Shown here in pieces: positions 21,918 through 31,518 of a stretch of 64,000 bases of DNA. The DNA is taken from the NCBI GenBank assembly GCA_014879845.1, contig JACSRI010000113.1, positions 27,862 to 91,861 on the forward strand, given 5' to 3'. Position 1 is the stretch's first letter; each line of letters opens with the position of its first letter. The notes under the pieces were generated by a model. It ran no database searches. It was not told where the DNA came from and was given only the letters and a program-made list of their open reading frames with translations. This stretch comes from Opitutaceae bacterium. GTDB taxonomy: Bacteria; Verrucomicrobiota; Verrucomicrobiia; Opitutales; Opitutaceae. Both the position numbers and the translations under genes were made by a program.

Positions 21918-23177
21918 TCAGAGGGATGCCGGGGTCGTGGTCGGGGCCGAGATCATGGACTCGTGGACCAGGTAGATGTCGGTGCCACCGACGATCCGAC
22001 CGTCCGACCCGACGGCATCGAGTCCGCTTGTGTTCTTCTGCTCGGCGACGGCCTCGACCGTCCACGGACCGGGCAGCTTCTCCGGATCGATCGCCTCGCG
22101 GGCGGCCACGGTGGCGAGGACCTTGGGGACATACATGCGAGTCTCGAGCGGCAGGCGATGGGCCACGGCGTCGAACGAACTCGCCTGCTCCCGCGCGAGC
22201 AGGCGGCCGACGCGACCCTCACCGGCATTGTAGGCGGCGATCGCGAGCGGCCAGGAACCAAACCTCCGGTGCAGCACGCGCAGGTAGGCGGCCGCCGCAC
22301 GCGCCGATTTCTCGGGATCGGTGCGCTCGTCGACCATCACGCCGGTCTCGAGCCCGAATCGCGCTGCCGTGAGCGGCATGAATTGAAACAACCCCCGCGC
22401 CCCCACCGGACTGGTCGCCTCGGGATTCATCGAGGACTCGACCTCGGCGATCCAGACGAGCTGCGGCGGCACGCCGGCGGCGGCGAAGATCTCCTTGAGT
22501 CGCGGCACGAGGTCGACCGCGCGCCGCGGCGCGTGGCGGCGGGTGAGCACCTGGTCCCAATAGGTTCGGGTGTACTGCGGCCGCGCGATCTCGGCGGCGG
22601 GCAGCATCGGCGCGGGCGCGACGGTGGCGGAATCGGCGACGTCGGGAGATTCGCCCGGGATGAATTCAGGCCAGCGCGCCACCGGCGCGGACGCGATCTG
22701 GGACGCGGCCTTGAGGAGGTCGAGCCGCGGCTCGAGCCACGCGGCCAGCAGATCGCCTCCTTCACATCGGCGCAGCACGCGCAGCGCGCGCCGCGCATCA
22801 CGTTCGTAGGCGGCGATTTCCTCGGACGAACCGCTGTCGAGTTCGGACTCGAGGCGCGCGAGAAAATGGCGGAGTTCGTCGACCGAAGGAAACTCGTAGG
22901 CCGCACGGATCTCCGCAGGCACATACTGCTCCCAGAGACGCTGACCGGCGGCCGCGAGATCCTCGGCGCTGACCTGACCCGGCGGCGCGGCCTCGGCTGC
23001 TGCGGCGGCGCCGGTGGACGGCCGCTCAGCCCCGACTGGAGGCTCCGCCGGCCCGGTTCGGAGCAGGGCATCGCCGCTCGCGCGCGCGAACCACATCACG
23101 CCCGCGCCGACACCGGCCAGCGATGCGGTCAGCAGCGCGCGCCTCGCCCAGCCGGGAAAGTCGGGGAACCTGCGCAT
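21918..23177 (-). CDS. Lytic transglycosylase (SLT domain)
   Basis: 'AAGVPPQLVWIAEVESSMNPEATSPVGARGLFQFMPLTAARFGLETGVMVDERTDPEKSARAAAAYLRVLHRRFGSWPLAIAAYNAGEGRV'. Start at MRRFPDFPGWARRALLTASLAG (23177). Confidence 0.9.
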   Translation of the reverse strand: MRRFPDFPGWARRALLTASLAGVGAGVMWFARASGDALLRTGPAEPPVGAERPSTGAAAAAEAAPPGQVSAEDLAAAGQRLWEQYVPAEIRAAYEFPSVDELRHFLARLESELDSGSSEEIAAYERDARRALRVLRRCEGGDLLAAWLEPRLDLLKAASQIASAPVARWPEFIPGESPDVADSATVAPAPMLPAAEIARPQYTRTYWDQVLTRRHAPRRAVDLVPRLKEIFAAAGVPPQLVWIAEVESSMNPEATSPVGARGLFQFMPLTAARFGLETGVMVDERTDPEKSARAAAAYLRVLHRRFGSWPLAIAAYNAGEGRVGRLLAREQASSFDAVAHRLPLETRMYVPKVLATVAAREAIDPEKLPGPWTVEAVAEQKNTSGLDAVGSDGRIVGGTDIYLVHESMISAPTTTPASL

Positions 23178-23315
23178 GGGAGCACGCCTTGGAAAACAAA
23201 CCCGGCCCCGAGGTTCCACACGCAAAAGGCGAAATCCGCGCCGCCGACCCGGGCCGTCGCGGGCGGGAAAACGCCTCGCCCGACGGCGCCTGTCGGGTTT
23301 TCCTCGCCGGACCCC

Positions 23316-25304
23316 ATGATGCCCGCGCGATTTCTCCGCATCCTCCAGCTCGGTCTCGCCTTTGCCATGACCTACGGACTCCCCGTTCGGCTCACCGCCA
23401 TCGACGCCACTCCGGTCACCAGCCCTGACGGCCGACTCACGGTCCACCTCACCCTCACCAAAGATGGTGCGCCCACCTACGCCGTCAGTCGCGACGGCCG
23501 GCCCGTGCTGCGTCCCTCGCGCCTCGGGCTGGTCCGCGACGACGCCGACTTCTCCACGGGGCTCCGTCGCGCGGCTCCTGCGAGCGAACCGCGCGCCATC
23601 GACGAGCGCTACGAACTGCTCACTTCCAAGCGCCGGCACAATCACTACCAGGCCAACGAGGTCGTCGTGCCGCTCCAGTCTGCGGGCGGCGCCCGCCTCG
23701 ACCTCTGCTTCCGTGTGTCGAACGACGGCGTCGCATTCCGCTACGTCTTCCCGGAACAGTCCGACCGGGTGCACCGGCTCACCCGCGAGACCACGTCGTT
23801 TCACCTCCTGCCGGATTCGCGCGCCTGGGTCCAGCCGATGGCCGTGGCCAAGAGCGGCTGGAGCGAAACGAATCCCTCCTACGAGGAATACTATGAGAGG
23901 GATGTGCCCGCCGGCACGCCCTCGACGCTCGGCGCCGGCTGGGTGTTTCCCGCACTCTTCCGCTCCGGCGACACCTGGCTGCTCGTGAGCGAGGCCGGCC
24001 TGGGCCGCGACTATTGCGGCTCACGCCTGGCCCATGAGTCGCCGGATGGTGAATACAGCATCGCCTTCGCCGACGCGCGCGAGACCTTCGGCGACGGCCC
24101 CGCGCTGCCGGAGTCGACGCTGCCCTGGGCCACACCCTGGCGCCTGATCGTCATCGGCAGCCTCCGGACCGTCGTGGAGTCGACGCTCGGCACCGACCTG
24201 GCCGCGCCGCCCGCGGTCGCCGTCGACCCCACCGTGCTCGAGCCGGGCAAGGCCTCGTGGAGCTGGCCCCTGCTCGGCGACCCCAACACCACCTTCGACG
24301 TGCAGAAGCGTTTCATCGACTACGCCGCGGAGATGGGCTGGCGCTACTGCCTGATCGACGCGCTCTGGGACACGCAGATCGGCTACGACAAACTCGCCGA
24401 ACTCGTCACCTACGGGGCCGGCAAGGGCGTGAAGATCCTCGTCTGGTACAACTCCGCCGGCGCCTGGAACAGCGCGCCCCAGACCCCGCGCGGCAAGCTC
24501 CTCACGCGCGAGGACCGTCTCGCGGAGTTTGCCCGCCTCAAGCAGCTCGGCGTGGCCGGACTGAAGATCGATTTCTTCGGCGGCGACGGCCAGTCCATGA
24601 TCGCCTACTACCACGACCTGCTCACGGACGCGGCGCCGTTCGGGTTTCTCATCAACTTCCATGGCGCCACGCTGCCGCGCGGGTGGCAGCGCACCTACCC
24701 GCACCTCATGACCATGGAGTCGATCCGCGGGCTGGAGTTCATCACTTTCGATCAGGCCAATGCCGACCGCGCGCCCGCACACGCCAGCATGCTGCCGTTC
24801 ACGCGCAATGTCTTCGACCCGATGGATTTCACCCCGGTCGTGCTCGATCAGATCCGCAACATCGAACGACGCACGACCAGCGGGTTCGAGCTCGCGCTCG
24901 CCGTGCTCTTCACCTCGGGCATCCAGCATTATGCCGAGATCCCCGAAGGCATGGCCAAGGCGCCCGAAGCCGTGCGAGACTTGATGCGGGAGGTGCCTTC
25001 CGTGTGGGACGACGTGCGTTTCCTCGACGGCATGCCCGGCGAGTACGTCATCCTGGCGCGTCGCTCGGGGACGCGCTGGTACGTCGCCGGCATCCAGGCT
25101 GGCGACACGCCACGTGAGGTCGTCGTGGATCTGTCCGGCCTGCGTGCCGCGACCGCGGCAACCAGCACGCGAGCCCGGTTGATCACGGACGCCGCGGAGG
25201 GCGGCAACCTCGCTTTCGCCACCTCCACGCCCGACCTGAATGCCCAGGCGACACTCCGCCTCACCCTCCGCCCGCGCGGAGGATTTGTCCTCGTCCTGGA
25301 GTAG
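23316..25304 (+). CDS. Glycoside hydrolase family 97 protein (alpha-glucosidase/galactosidase-like)
   Basis: 'VTSPDGRLTVHLTLTKDGAPTYAVSRDGRPVLRPSRLGL'; 'GWRYCLIDALWD...VKILVWYNSAGAWN...GVAGLKIDFFGGDGQSMIAYYHDLLTDAAPFGFLINFHGATLPRGWQRTYPHLMTMESIRGLE'. Confidence 0.92.
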   Translation: MMPARFLRILQLGLAFAMTYGLPVRLTAIDATPVTSPDGRLTVHLTLTKDGAPTYAVSRDGRPVLRPSRLGLVRDDADFSTGLRRAAPASEPRAIDERYELLTSKRRHNHYQANEVVVPLQSAGGARLDLCFRVSNDGVAFRYVFPEQSDRVHRLTRETTSFHLLPDSRAWVQPMAVAKSGWSETNPSYEEYYERDVPAGTPSTLGAGWVFPALFRSGDTWLLVSEAGLGRDYCGSRLAHESPDGEYSIAFADARETFGDGPALPESTLPWATPWRLIVIGSLRTVVESTLGTDLAAPPAVAVDPTVLEPGKASWSWPLLGDPNTTFDVQKRFIDYAAEMGWRYCLIDALWDTQIGYDKLAELVTYGAGKGVKILVWYNSAGAWNSAPQTPRGKLLTREDRLAEFARLKQLGVAGLKIDFFGGDGQSMIAYYHDLLTDAAPFGFLINFHGATLPRGWQRTYPHLMTMESIRGLEFITFDQANADRAPAHASMLPFTRNVFDPMDFTPVVLDQIRNIERRTTSGFELALAVLFTSGIQHYAEIPEGMAKAPEAVRDLMREVPSVWDDVRFLDGMPGEYVILARRSGTRWYVAGIQAGDTPREVVVDLSGLRAATAATSTRARLITDAAEGGNLAFATSTPDLNAQATLRLTLRPRGGFVLVLE

Positions 25305-25357
25305 TTGGGTCGGAACGTGCGCCCGGAGCCGCAGCGCCGGGCGCGCGCAGAGTCAGC

Positions 25358-25561
25358 TCAGTCGACGTCGACCATCTCGGACAGCGGATCGTGCTGGCTG
25401 CCCATGGCCTCCGCCTTCTTCTCCTGAAGCCAGCGGCAGAGCATGTCGACCTCCTCAGGCGGCACGGCGAAGAAGCAGTCTTCGTTCATGTCGCGCCGGG
25501 CGATGCAGACATTTCCAGCGGGGCTGACGTAGACTTCCAGTTCCTGTTCAATCACTTGCAT
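25358..25561 (-). CDS. Small hypothetical protein (67 aa)
   Basis: MQVIEQELEVYVSPAGNVCIARRDMNEDCFFAVPPEEVDMLCRWLQEKKAEAMGSQHDPLSEMVDVD; start at ATG 25561. Confidence 0.55.
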   Translation of the reverse strand: MQVIEQELEVYVSPAGNVCIARRDMNEDCFFAVPPEEVDMLCRWLQEKKAEAMGSQHDPLSEMVDVD

Positions 25562-25835
25562 AGTGTTTCTCCTTCCCGTGGAGTCGGCCCGGGTCGGCAG
25601 CTTCTCATCGACGGAAGGGAAGTCGCCGAGGCGTGTCGGCCACACCGATTGTTGCGACACGAAGTGTCTACGGCATAGAATGGAACTAATCCAAGCTCCA
25701 TCAACCAGTAGCCGATATTATTAAGACTCCGACCATCTCCCGTAAGCCGGCCAATCGCCAGCGGTCATCTCGACCGTCCGCGTCGGTCTGCTTTCCGCGA
25801 ACCGACCCTGTGCTCGGCCCGGGATCGCGTCGCGC

Positions 25836-26621
25836 TCAGCGGGCCGGTACCATCGAGACCGCCGACGACGACTCATTTGTCGCCCCCGTGATTGCGGGCA
25901 CGGAAGCCGGCGCGAGATCGCGCGACGGCACTCCGAGCAACCTGCGCAGGAAGGTCATCGCAAACTCGAGATCCTCATGGAGCGGCGGCAATCGGTCCAT
26001 CTTCACCTCGATCGCAGCCTGGACCATCTTCTCCGCCACTTCCGCGAGCAGGAGGAAACCCGCCGACTTCGCCCGTTCCGCGAGTCCGCTGGTCCGGGCC
26101 TGCAGGGCGATGTCGACGCAGTTGTTCGTCAGGCGCGCCGCAAGTTCGACGATCTGGCCTTCATCCTGATGCAGGGCCTGCAGCGCTTCGCGGCGTGCAG
26201 CGTCCGGGCCATCCGCCGCCGGCAACGCCGGAAAATCAAAGAATGGTTCGCGCCACCCGGATTCGGCCGCACGCGCAGCCTCCTCCATCAAACGCGCGGG
26301 AGTGTAGGGTTTGACGAGCAGGCCCTGCACGCCGAGCAGCATGTAGCGCCGCACGATATCGCGACGCCACATCGACGAGTATACGATCACCGGCAGTTCG
26401 CGAAACACGACGCTGCGCCGCACACGCTCAAGCATCTCCCAGCCCCATTCGCCGCCAAGATCCGTATCGAGCACGAGCAGGTCGGCCGACTCCGCCCGCA
26501 ACATACGCCACGCCTCGCCGATGCTGGTCGCTGAACGCGCGTTATGGCCGTTCATCGCGAATATCCGCGTCACAAGTGCCGCCGAAGCGGCGTCATCCTC
26601 GAGTACGATGATGCTCAGCAT
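25836..26621 (-). CDS. Response-regulator receiver protein with non-DNA-binding helical C-terminus
   Basis: 'MLSIIVLEDDAASAALVTRIFAMNGHNARSATS...LLVLDTDLGGEWGWEML...LPVIVYSSMW...GVQGLLVKPYTPARL' receiver signature. Confidence 0.8.
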   Translation of the reverse strand: MLSIIVLEDDAASAALVTRIFAMNGHNARSATSIGEAWRMLRAESADLLVLDTDLGGEWGWEMLERVRRSVVFRELPVIVYSSMWRRDIVRRYMLLGVQGLLVKPYTPARLMEEAARAAESGWREPFFDFPALPAADGPDAARREALQALHQDEGQIVELAARLTNNCVDIALQARTSGLAERAKSAGFLLLAEVAEKMVQAAIEVKMDRLPPLHEDLEFAMTFLRRLLGVPSRDLAPASVPAITGATNESSSAVSMVPAR

Positions 26622-26834
26622 GGTGGGAAGTTGCAGGAGTCGGACCGACCGGCGGGGTGCGCCGGCGGCAGACCCTACATCGACATCCGTAGCGGCGCAC
26701 GGAAGTCCCGCCTGACTGAAAAGGTTGTCAATTCATCGTCGCCAGCCGCCGCCGTCCGACGATCCGTCGAGTCGAGACCCATTCGCTCGCCGCCGCGCCA
26801 TGCTCGCCACACGCGGCATGTGCGCGCGGTCGCG

Positions 26835-27512
26835 TCATGCGGTCGCGTCGACGAAACTGCCCGCGGCCTGCGCCGAGGGCTCTGCCCCGGAATACGCCGC
26901 CGCCACGCGCCCGGCCTGGCGTTCCGCGAGTTGCTCGCGCGCCTGCGCCTCGGTTTGGGCCGCCTTGGCCGCAACGGCATGATCGGCCCCCGAGGGATCC
27001 GCCGGGGCGAGAGCCGCGGCCCGCACCTGCTGCATTTTCTGGATCGTGGCCTGCGGGTTGTTCGGGACGCTGGAGACATCGATCCCGACTTCGCCGCCGT
27101 TGGCGTATTGTTTTCCGTCGGGGCCCTGCTGATACGAGTAGCTGGCGCCACCACGCACGTGCGAACCTCCCGCCGCCATGTGCGCGGCCTCGTGCGCGCG
27201 GACCTCGGCGTCGCGAGCGCTGAGTTTCTCGACCTGACGACGCTCCTCCTCGCTGAGTTCGCGGTCGCTGGCGGCCGCGCCCTCGCCGCGCGAATCGGCA
27301 TCCGTGCGCGACTCGGTGTCTTCTACCTCCGCGGATTCGCCGCGAGCGAGCGCGAGCGCTTCAGGGCTGAACGTCGCCTGATCCGTCGCCGCGTCGTTCT
27401 CCCGTGGCGCAGTCGACGCGACAGGATCCTCGCCAGGTCGCGCGACCTCACGCTCCGGGCGCGCGGCCGGTGCGATCGAGGGCGACGAAAACTCCAGGCG
27501 GGAGACGACCAT
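26835..27512 (-). CDS. SprA/CJM1_0395-type putative metalloprotease
   Basis: 'LSARDAEVRAHEAAHMAAGGSHVRGGASYSYQQGPDGKQYANGGEVGIDVSSVPNNPQATIQKMQQVRAAALAPADPSGADHAVAAKAA': HExxH and family-typical block. Confidence 0.8.
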   Translation of the reverse strand: MVVSRLEFSSPSIAPAARPEREVARPGEDPVASTAPRENDAATDQATFSPEALALARGESAEVEDTESRTDADSRGEGAAASDRELSEEERRQVEKLSARDAEVRAHEAAHMAAGGSHVRGGASYSYQQGPDGKQYANGGEVGIDVSSVPNNPQATIQKMQQVRAAALAPADPSGADHAVAAKAAQTEAQAREQLAERQAGRVAAAYSGAEPSAQAAGSFVDATA

Positions 27513-27833
27513 CACCCTCCTCATCGGCCATCGTGCCTGCAGATCAAGGCCGCATGTCGCTCGCCGATGCGTCGTGCCGGGCAAGCTTCTATCATGTTAG
27601 CAAACATCATTTTACAGAATAACTCAGCATGCCAGAAATGCCGGCGACTCCTGCCTGCGCGCGATTTGATTGGCCAACGAGGGCAAAACCCGTCCTTGTG
27701 CCGCCTCGTTCGAGTATCGTTAGAGCCGAGGTTATGGTGAATTGTCAGTTGGAGTGACTGCTTCAGTGATGGTTCGAAACCCGAAGGTCGGGAACAGACT
27801 GCAGGTATCGCGTATCGACGAACACATCACACA

Positions 27834-28217
27834 ATGAGCAACTCCAAACTCTACGTCGGAAATCTTTCCTTCAAGAGCACCGAAGAAGACATCCGCGCTG
27901 CTTTCGAGCAGTTCGGCGCCGTGACCGACGTCTACGTCGCCATGGACAAGATGACGGGCCGCCCGCGCGGCTTCGCCTTCGTCACCATGGGCACGGCTGA
28001 AGAGGCCCGCGTCGCGATCGAGAAGATGAACGGCACCGATCTCGGTGGCCGCGCCCTCACGGTCAACGAGGCCCGCCCGAAGGAGGAAGGCTCCGGCCGT
28101 TCCTTCGGCGGTGGCGGCGGCTTCGGCGGCGGCGAGCGCCGTGGCGGCTTCGGCGGCGGCGATCGTCGCGGTGGCGGCGACCGCGGTGGTTTCGGTGGCG
28201 GCCGCGGCCGCTACTAA
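27834..28217 (+). CDS. Glycine-rich RRM RNA-binding protein
   Basis: [51 protein letters not shown]2 (LYVGNL) and RNP1 (RGFAFVTM); Gly/Arg-rich tail. Confidence 0.95.
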   Translation: MSNSKLYVGNLSFKSTEEDIRAAFEQFGAVTDVYVAMDKMTGRPRGFAFVTMGTAEEARVAIEKMNGTDLGGRALTVNEARPKEEGSGRSFGGGGGFGGGERRGGFGGGDRRGGGDRGGFGGGRGRY

Positions 28218-28255
28218 GCCTCCTTCCGGCTCACACCCTCCCAACGAGGATTCGA

Positions 28256-28284
28256 GAGGCGCCTGCGGGCGCCTCTTTTCTTTT
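28256..28284 (+). terminator. Rho-independent terminator of RRM gene
   Basis: gaggcgcc-tgcg-ggcgcctc followed by TTTTCTTTT. Confidence 0.85.
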
Positions 28285-28445
28285 GTCCGGTCGCGGCAAT
28301 CTCGCACGCCGCGCCGGGATTGAACCCCGGCGGACAAAACCGCGATTCCCTGCGTTCATCCGAGAGACGGTGCACCGGCATTGACCTCGCCCGCCGAGCG
28401 TGAGTGAAAAGCGCCCGCTTTCTTCATCGCACCTCCACCTCCCTC

Positions 28446-29492
28446 ATGAGCAGATCCAAAGACATCTTCATCGGCACCGACAGTGGCGCCACCACCTCCA
28501 AGACCGGTGGCATCTGGGCCGATGGCTCCACCATCTCGACCAAGCTCCGCCAGAGTTCGACCAACTCCCAAGCCGGCACGGCCGCGGTGATCCAGGGCTG
28601 GGTCGAGGGCGTCGTCGGTTTTCTCGCCGACAACAATCTCTCGTGGGACCAGGTGCGGGGCGTGGGTCTCGCGATCCCCGGGCCGTACCAGAGTTATGGC
28701 GTGCTCGACCGCTCGGCCAATCTGCCAAAGTCATTTGAAGGCTGGAATTTTCACGCCGACTACAGCCAGGCTCTCGCGGAAAAGGCCGGTCGCCCCATCC
28801 CGCTCGTCGTCGGCAACGACGGCAACTACGGCGGCGTGGCCGAGGCACAGCGCGTGCGCGGCGACCGCAAGGCCTCCGTGCTTATGCTCGCGCCCGGTTC
28901 CGGGCTCGGTGCCGCCTACATCGACGCCAACGGCCTGCCGCTCGACGGCGACACGCTCGCCGGCATGGAAGGCGGCCACATGCCCGCCGCGCTCCACCTG
29001 CTCGGCGTGCGCCCCTACAAATGCGGCTGCGGCAAGGACTGGGGTTGTATCGAAGCCTACACGACAATCTCCGGCCTGCCTCAGCTCCTCGAGGACATGC
29101 TCAAGAAGCACCCGGGCCACGAACTCGCCACCTCGACGGCGCCCGTGAAGGAGAAGGTGCTCTCGCTGCGCAGTCGCGCGCAGAAGGGCGACCCGCTCGC
29201 GCTGGACATCTTCGACTTTCAGGCCAGGGCGCTCGGCCTGCACGTCGCGTCGCTCGCGATGGCGTTGGATCCTGAATACGTCGTGATCGGCGGCGGGCTC
29301 ATCGACCCGGAGTCGACCACGCCCGAGTTCCGCCACCGCTACCTCGAGGGCATCCACCAGGCCGCGATGCCCTACCTGTGGCCGGCGCAGCGCCGCAAGC
29401 TCAAGGTCGTGCCGGCCACGCTCGGCGAACTCTCGCAGGCGATCGGCGCCGCCCTGGTGGCGCTCTACAGCGCGCGCCAGAGCCGGATCTGA
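28446..29492 (+). CDS. ROK family protein (sugar kinase/glucokinase-like)
   Basis: 'IGTDSGATTSKTGG...GVGLAIPGPYQSYGVLDRSANLPKSFEGWNF...VGNDGNYGGVAEA...LAPGSGLGAAYIDANG...CGCGKDWGCIEAYTTISGL'. Confidence 0.85.
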   Translation: MSRSKDIFIGTDSGATTSKTGGIWADGSTISTKLRQSSTNSQAGTAAVIQGWVEGVVGFLADNNLSWDQVRGVGLAIPGPYQSYGVLDRSANLPKSFEGWNFHADYSQALAEKAGRPIPLVVGNDGNYGGVAEAQRVRGDRKASVLMLAPGSGLGAAYIDANGLPLDGDTLAGMEGGHMPAALHLLGVRPYKCGCGKDWGCIEAYTTISGLPQLLEDMLKKHPGHELATSTAPVKEKVLSLRSRAQKGDPLALDIFDFQARALGLHVASLAMALDPEYVVIGGGLIDPESTTPEFRHRYLEGIHQAAMPYLWPAQRRKLKVVPATLGELSQAIGAALVALYSARQSRI

Positions 29493-29530
29493 CCGGTCCA
29501 CCGCCGCGCCGCCCGGCGGCGCACGTCAGC

Positions 29531-31276
29531 TCAGAACCGCCGGCGGTACTCGCGACCGCGGCGGTCCTGGAAGACCAGGGCGTTGCCGTCGATGCCGACG
29601 AAGGTGATGCCCAGTTGCGCCTCCACGAGGTCGCCGTTGCGATAGACGCGGCCGTCGAGGATCGCCTTGTCCTCGCCACCCTCGCCGCGGGTCACACCGA
29701 TGATCTGGAGGCCGGCGATGATCATATCCGCCGTCTTGCCGTCGAAAGTGGTCGCCGGAGCCGCGCCGGATGCAGCCGGGGCCGGACCGGCCGCGCCACC
29801 GACGACAGGTGCGGGCGCACGCGCCGTCTGCTGGGCCTGGCGGACCTCGGCCTGGAGCGAGACGTTGGCCCGGGCGAGCCGCTCCTTCTCCTCGCGCATC
29901 GCATTCAATTCGGCGACGACGGTCTGAAAGCGCAGCAGTGTGTCGTCCCGCAGCCGGCGCGTCTCCTCGAGCTGGCGCTGGGTGAGCTCGATCTGCTCGC
30001 GTGCGGTGTTGCGCTCGGACTCGAGCTCGAGCACGCGGCGCTCCATGCGTTGCACCTCGGCGACGAGTTGCTCGCGCATGACGGCGCTGAAGGACGGGCC
30101 CCCCTCGGCGGCGGGAGCCGGTGAGGCCGGGGCCACCGTCGCGGCCGCCGGAGCCGCGGCCGCCAGCCTGGCTTCGGCCCCCTCGAGACGGGATGCGAGC
30201 GCGTCACGCTCGGCCGTGAGTCGCTGGTTCACGGTAACGAGACCCTCGTTGTCGTGCTGAGCCTGCGCGGCCGCCTGTTCCATGCCAGTGAGGCGCGCCC
30301 GCAGGTCTTCGCGCTCGCGGGCCGCCGAGGCGAGTTCGGTCCCGAGGGCAGCCACACGATCTTCGAGGGCGCGTCGGGCCAGGGCGTCGGATTCGGCGTC
30401 GCGCGCCACGCCGGCCGAACGAGTCTCGGCCGCCGCCAGGCGCTCGACCGTCGAGGCCCGTTCGCGCTCAAGGGCCGCGACCTGCTGCCGCGCCTGCCCG
30501 AGCTCGGCGGTGAGGCGGTCCGACGTCGCGCGCGTGTCATTGACCGTTGTCTCCAAAGACTGGGCACGACACTCGGCTGCGGCGGCGCGCCCCTCGGCCT
30601 GCTCCGTCCGCGTGCGCCACTCGGCGACAGCCGCGCGTTCCTCGTCGAGTGAGCGGCGGAGCATCTCCAGCTCGGCGACGAGTGCCGGGGCCGGGCCGGA
30701 CTGGACGGCCGGGGCCGGCGCAGGAACGACGGCGGGCTGAGCGGATGCGGGCCGGCGGAATTTCCCTTCCACCCGGACCAACCCGGAGAGCCCAAAGACG
30801 CGGATCGGCTCGACGCTGGAGGTCTCGAGCACGATCACGCCGCCGCGCTCCGAGACTTGTTCGCGCGCGTCGCGGCGGTTGCCCTCGGCGTTGGTCCAGG
30901 CCACTGCCGCGCCGCTCAACTCGCCATAGTACCGATCCACCGGCTGCGAGGGCCGGGTGACCGAGGACTCGAGTCGCCCGAGTCGGATGGTCTGGCGGGC
31001 CACGACGGCGTAGGCGCCCGTGCCGTCATCGAGCACCGTCTCGGTCACGAGCGTGTCGCCCTCCCACGTGGCGCGGCGCGCGGCCGACACGGTCTTGAGG
31101 ACAAAACCGTCCATCGCCTTGATCTGCGCCTCGCCCGTCCACTCGCCGGCCACGCGGTCGAGCGCGGCGCGCAAGGCTCCTTCGTCGTCCGCCCGCATCG
31201 ACGCCGCGAGGCTGAGCAGGACGACGAGCAGCAACTCTCGCACGAGGAGGATGCGCAAGGGGGAGGCGGCGATCAT
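29531..31276 (-). CDS. Exported long coiled-coil protein, unknown function
   Basis: Signal MIAASPLRILLVRELLLVVLLSLAASMRA followed by ~300 aa heptad-rich Glu/Ala/Arg coiled coil; C-terminal beta-rich 'KAILDGRVYRNGDLVEAQLGITFVGIDGNALVFQDRRGREYRRRF'. Confidence 0.65.
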   Translation of the reverse strand: MIAASPLRILLVRELLLVVLLSLAASMRADDEGALRAALDRVAGEWTGEAQIKAMDGFVLKTVSAARRATWEGDTLVTETVLDDGTGAYAVVARQTIRLGRLESSVTRPSQPVDRYYGELSGAAVAWTNAEGNRRDAREQVSERGGVIVLETSSVEPIRVFGLSGLVRVEGKFRRPASAQPAVVPAPAPAVQSGPAPALVAELEMLRRSLDEERAAVAEWRTRTEQAEGRAAAAECRAQSLETTVNDTRATSDRLTAELGQARQQVAALERERASTVERLAAAETRSAGVARDAESDALARRALEDRVAALGTELASAAREREDLRARLTGMEQAAAQAQHDNEGLVTVNQRLTAERDALASRLEGAEARLAAAAPAAATVAPASPAPAAEGGPSFSAVMREQLVAEVQRMERRVLELESERNTAREQIELTQRQLEETRRLRDDTLLRFQTVVAELNAMREEKERLARANVSLQAEVRQAQQTARAPAPVVGGAAGPAPAASGAAPATTFDGKTADMIIAGLQIIGVTRGEGGEDKAILDGRVYRNGDLVEAQLGITFVGIDGNALVFQDRRGREYRRRF

Positions 31277-31518
31277 GCGTTGGGAGCGTGGAAGATGGGG
31301 CGACGCCGACCGCGCCGGCGGGCACCGCACCATGGCGACACGTTCAGGGCCCGGCGGCGACAGTTTTTCGAGCCCGGCAGGTCGCGGAACAGGTTAAGTC
31401 GCGCGGCCCGGTCCCGAAGAAAGAATCCTCCGCCCATGACGGCCCTGCACCGCCCGACCCTCGCGCCTCACGCCCATCACCGGCACGCCGCCGGCCGCAT
31501 CCTCGCGAGCCCCGGCGC

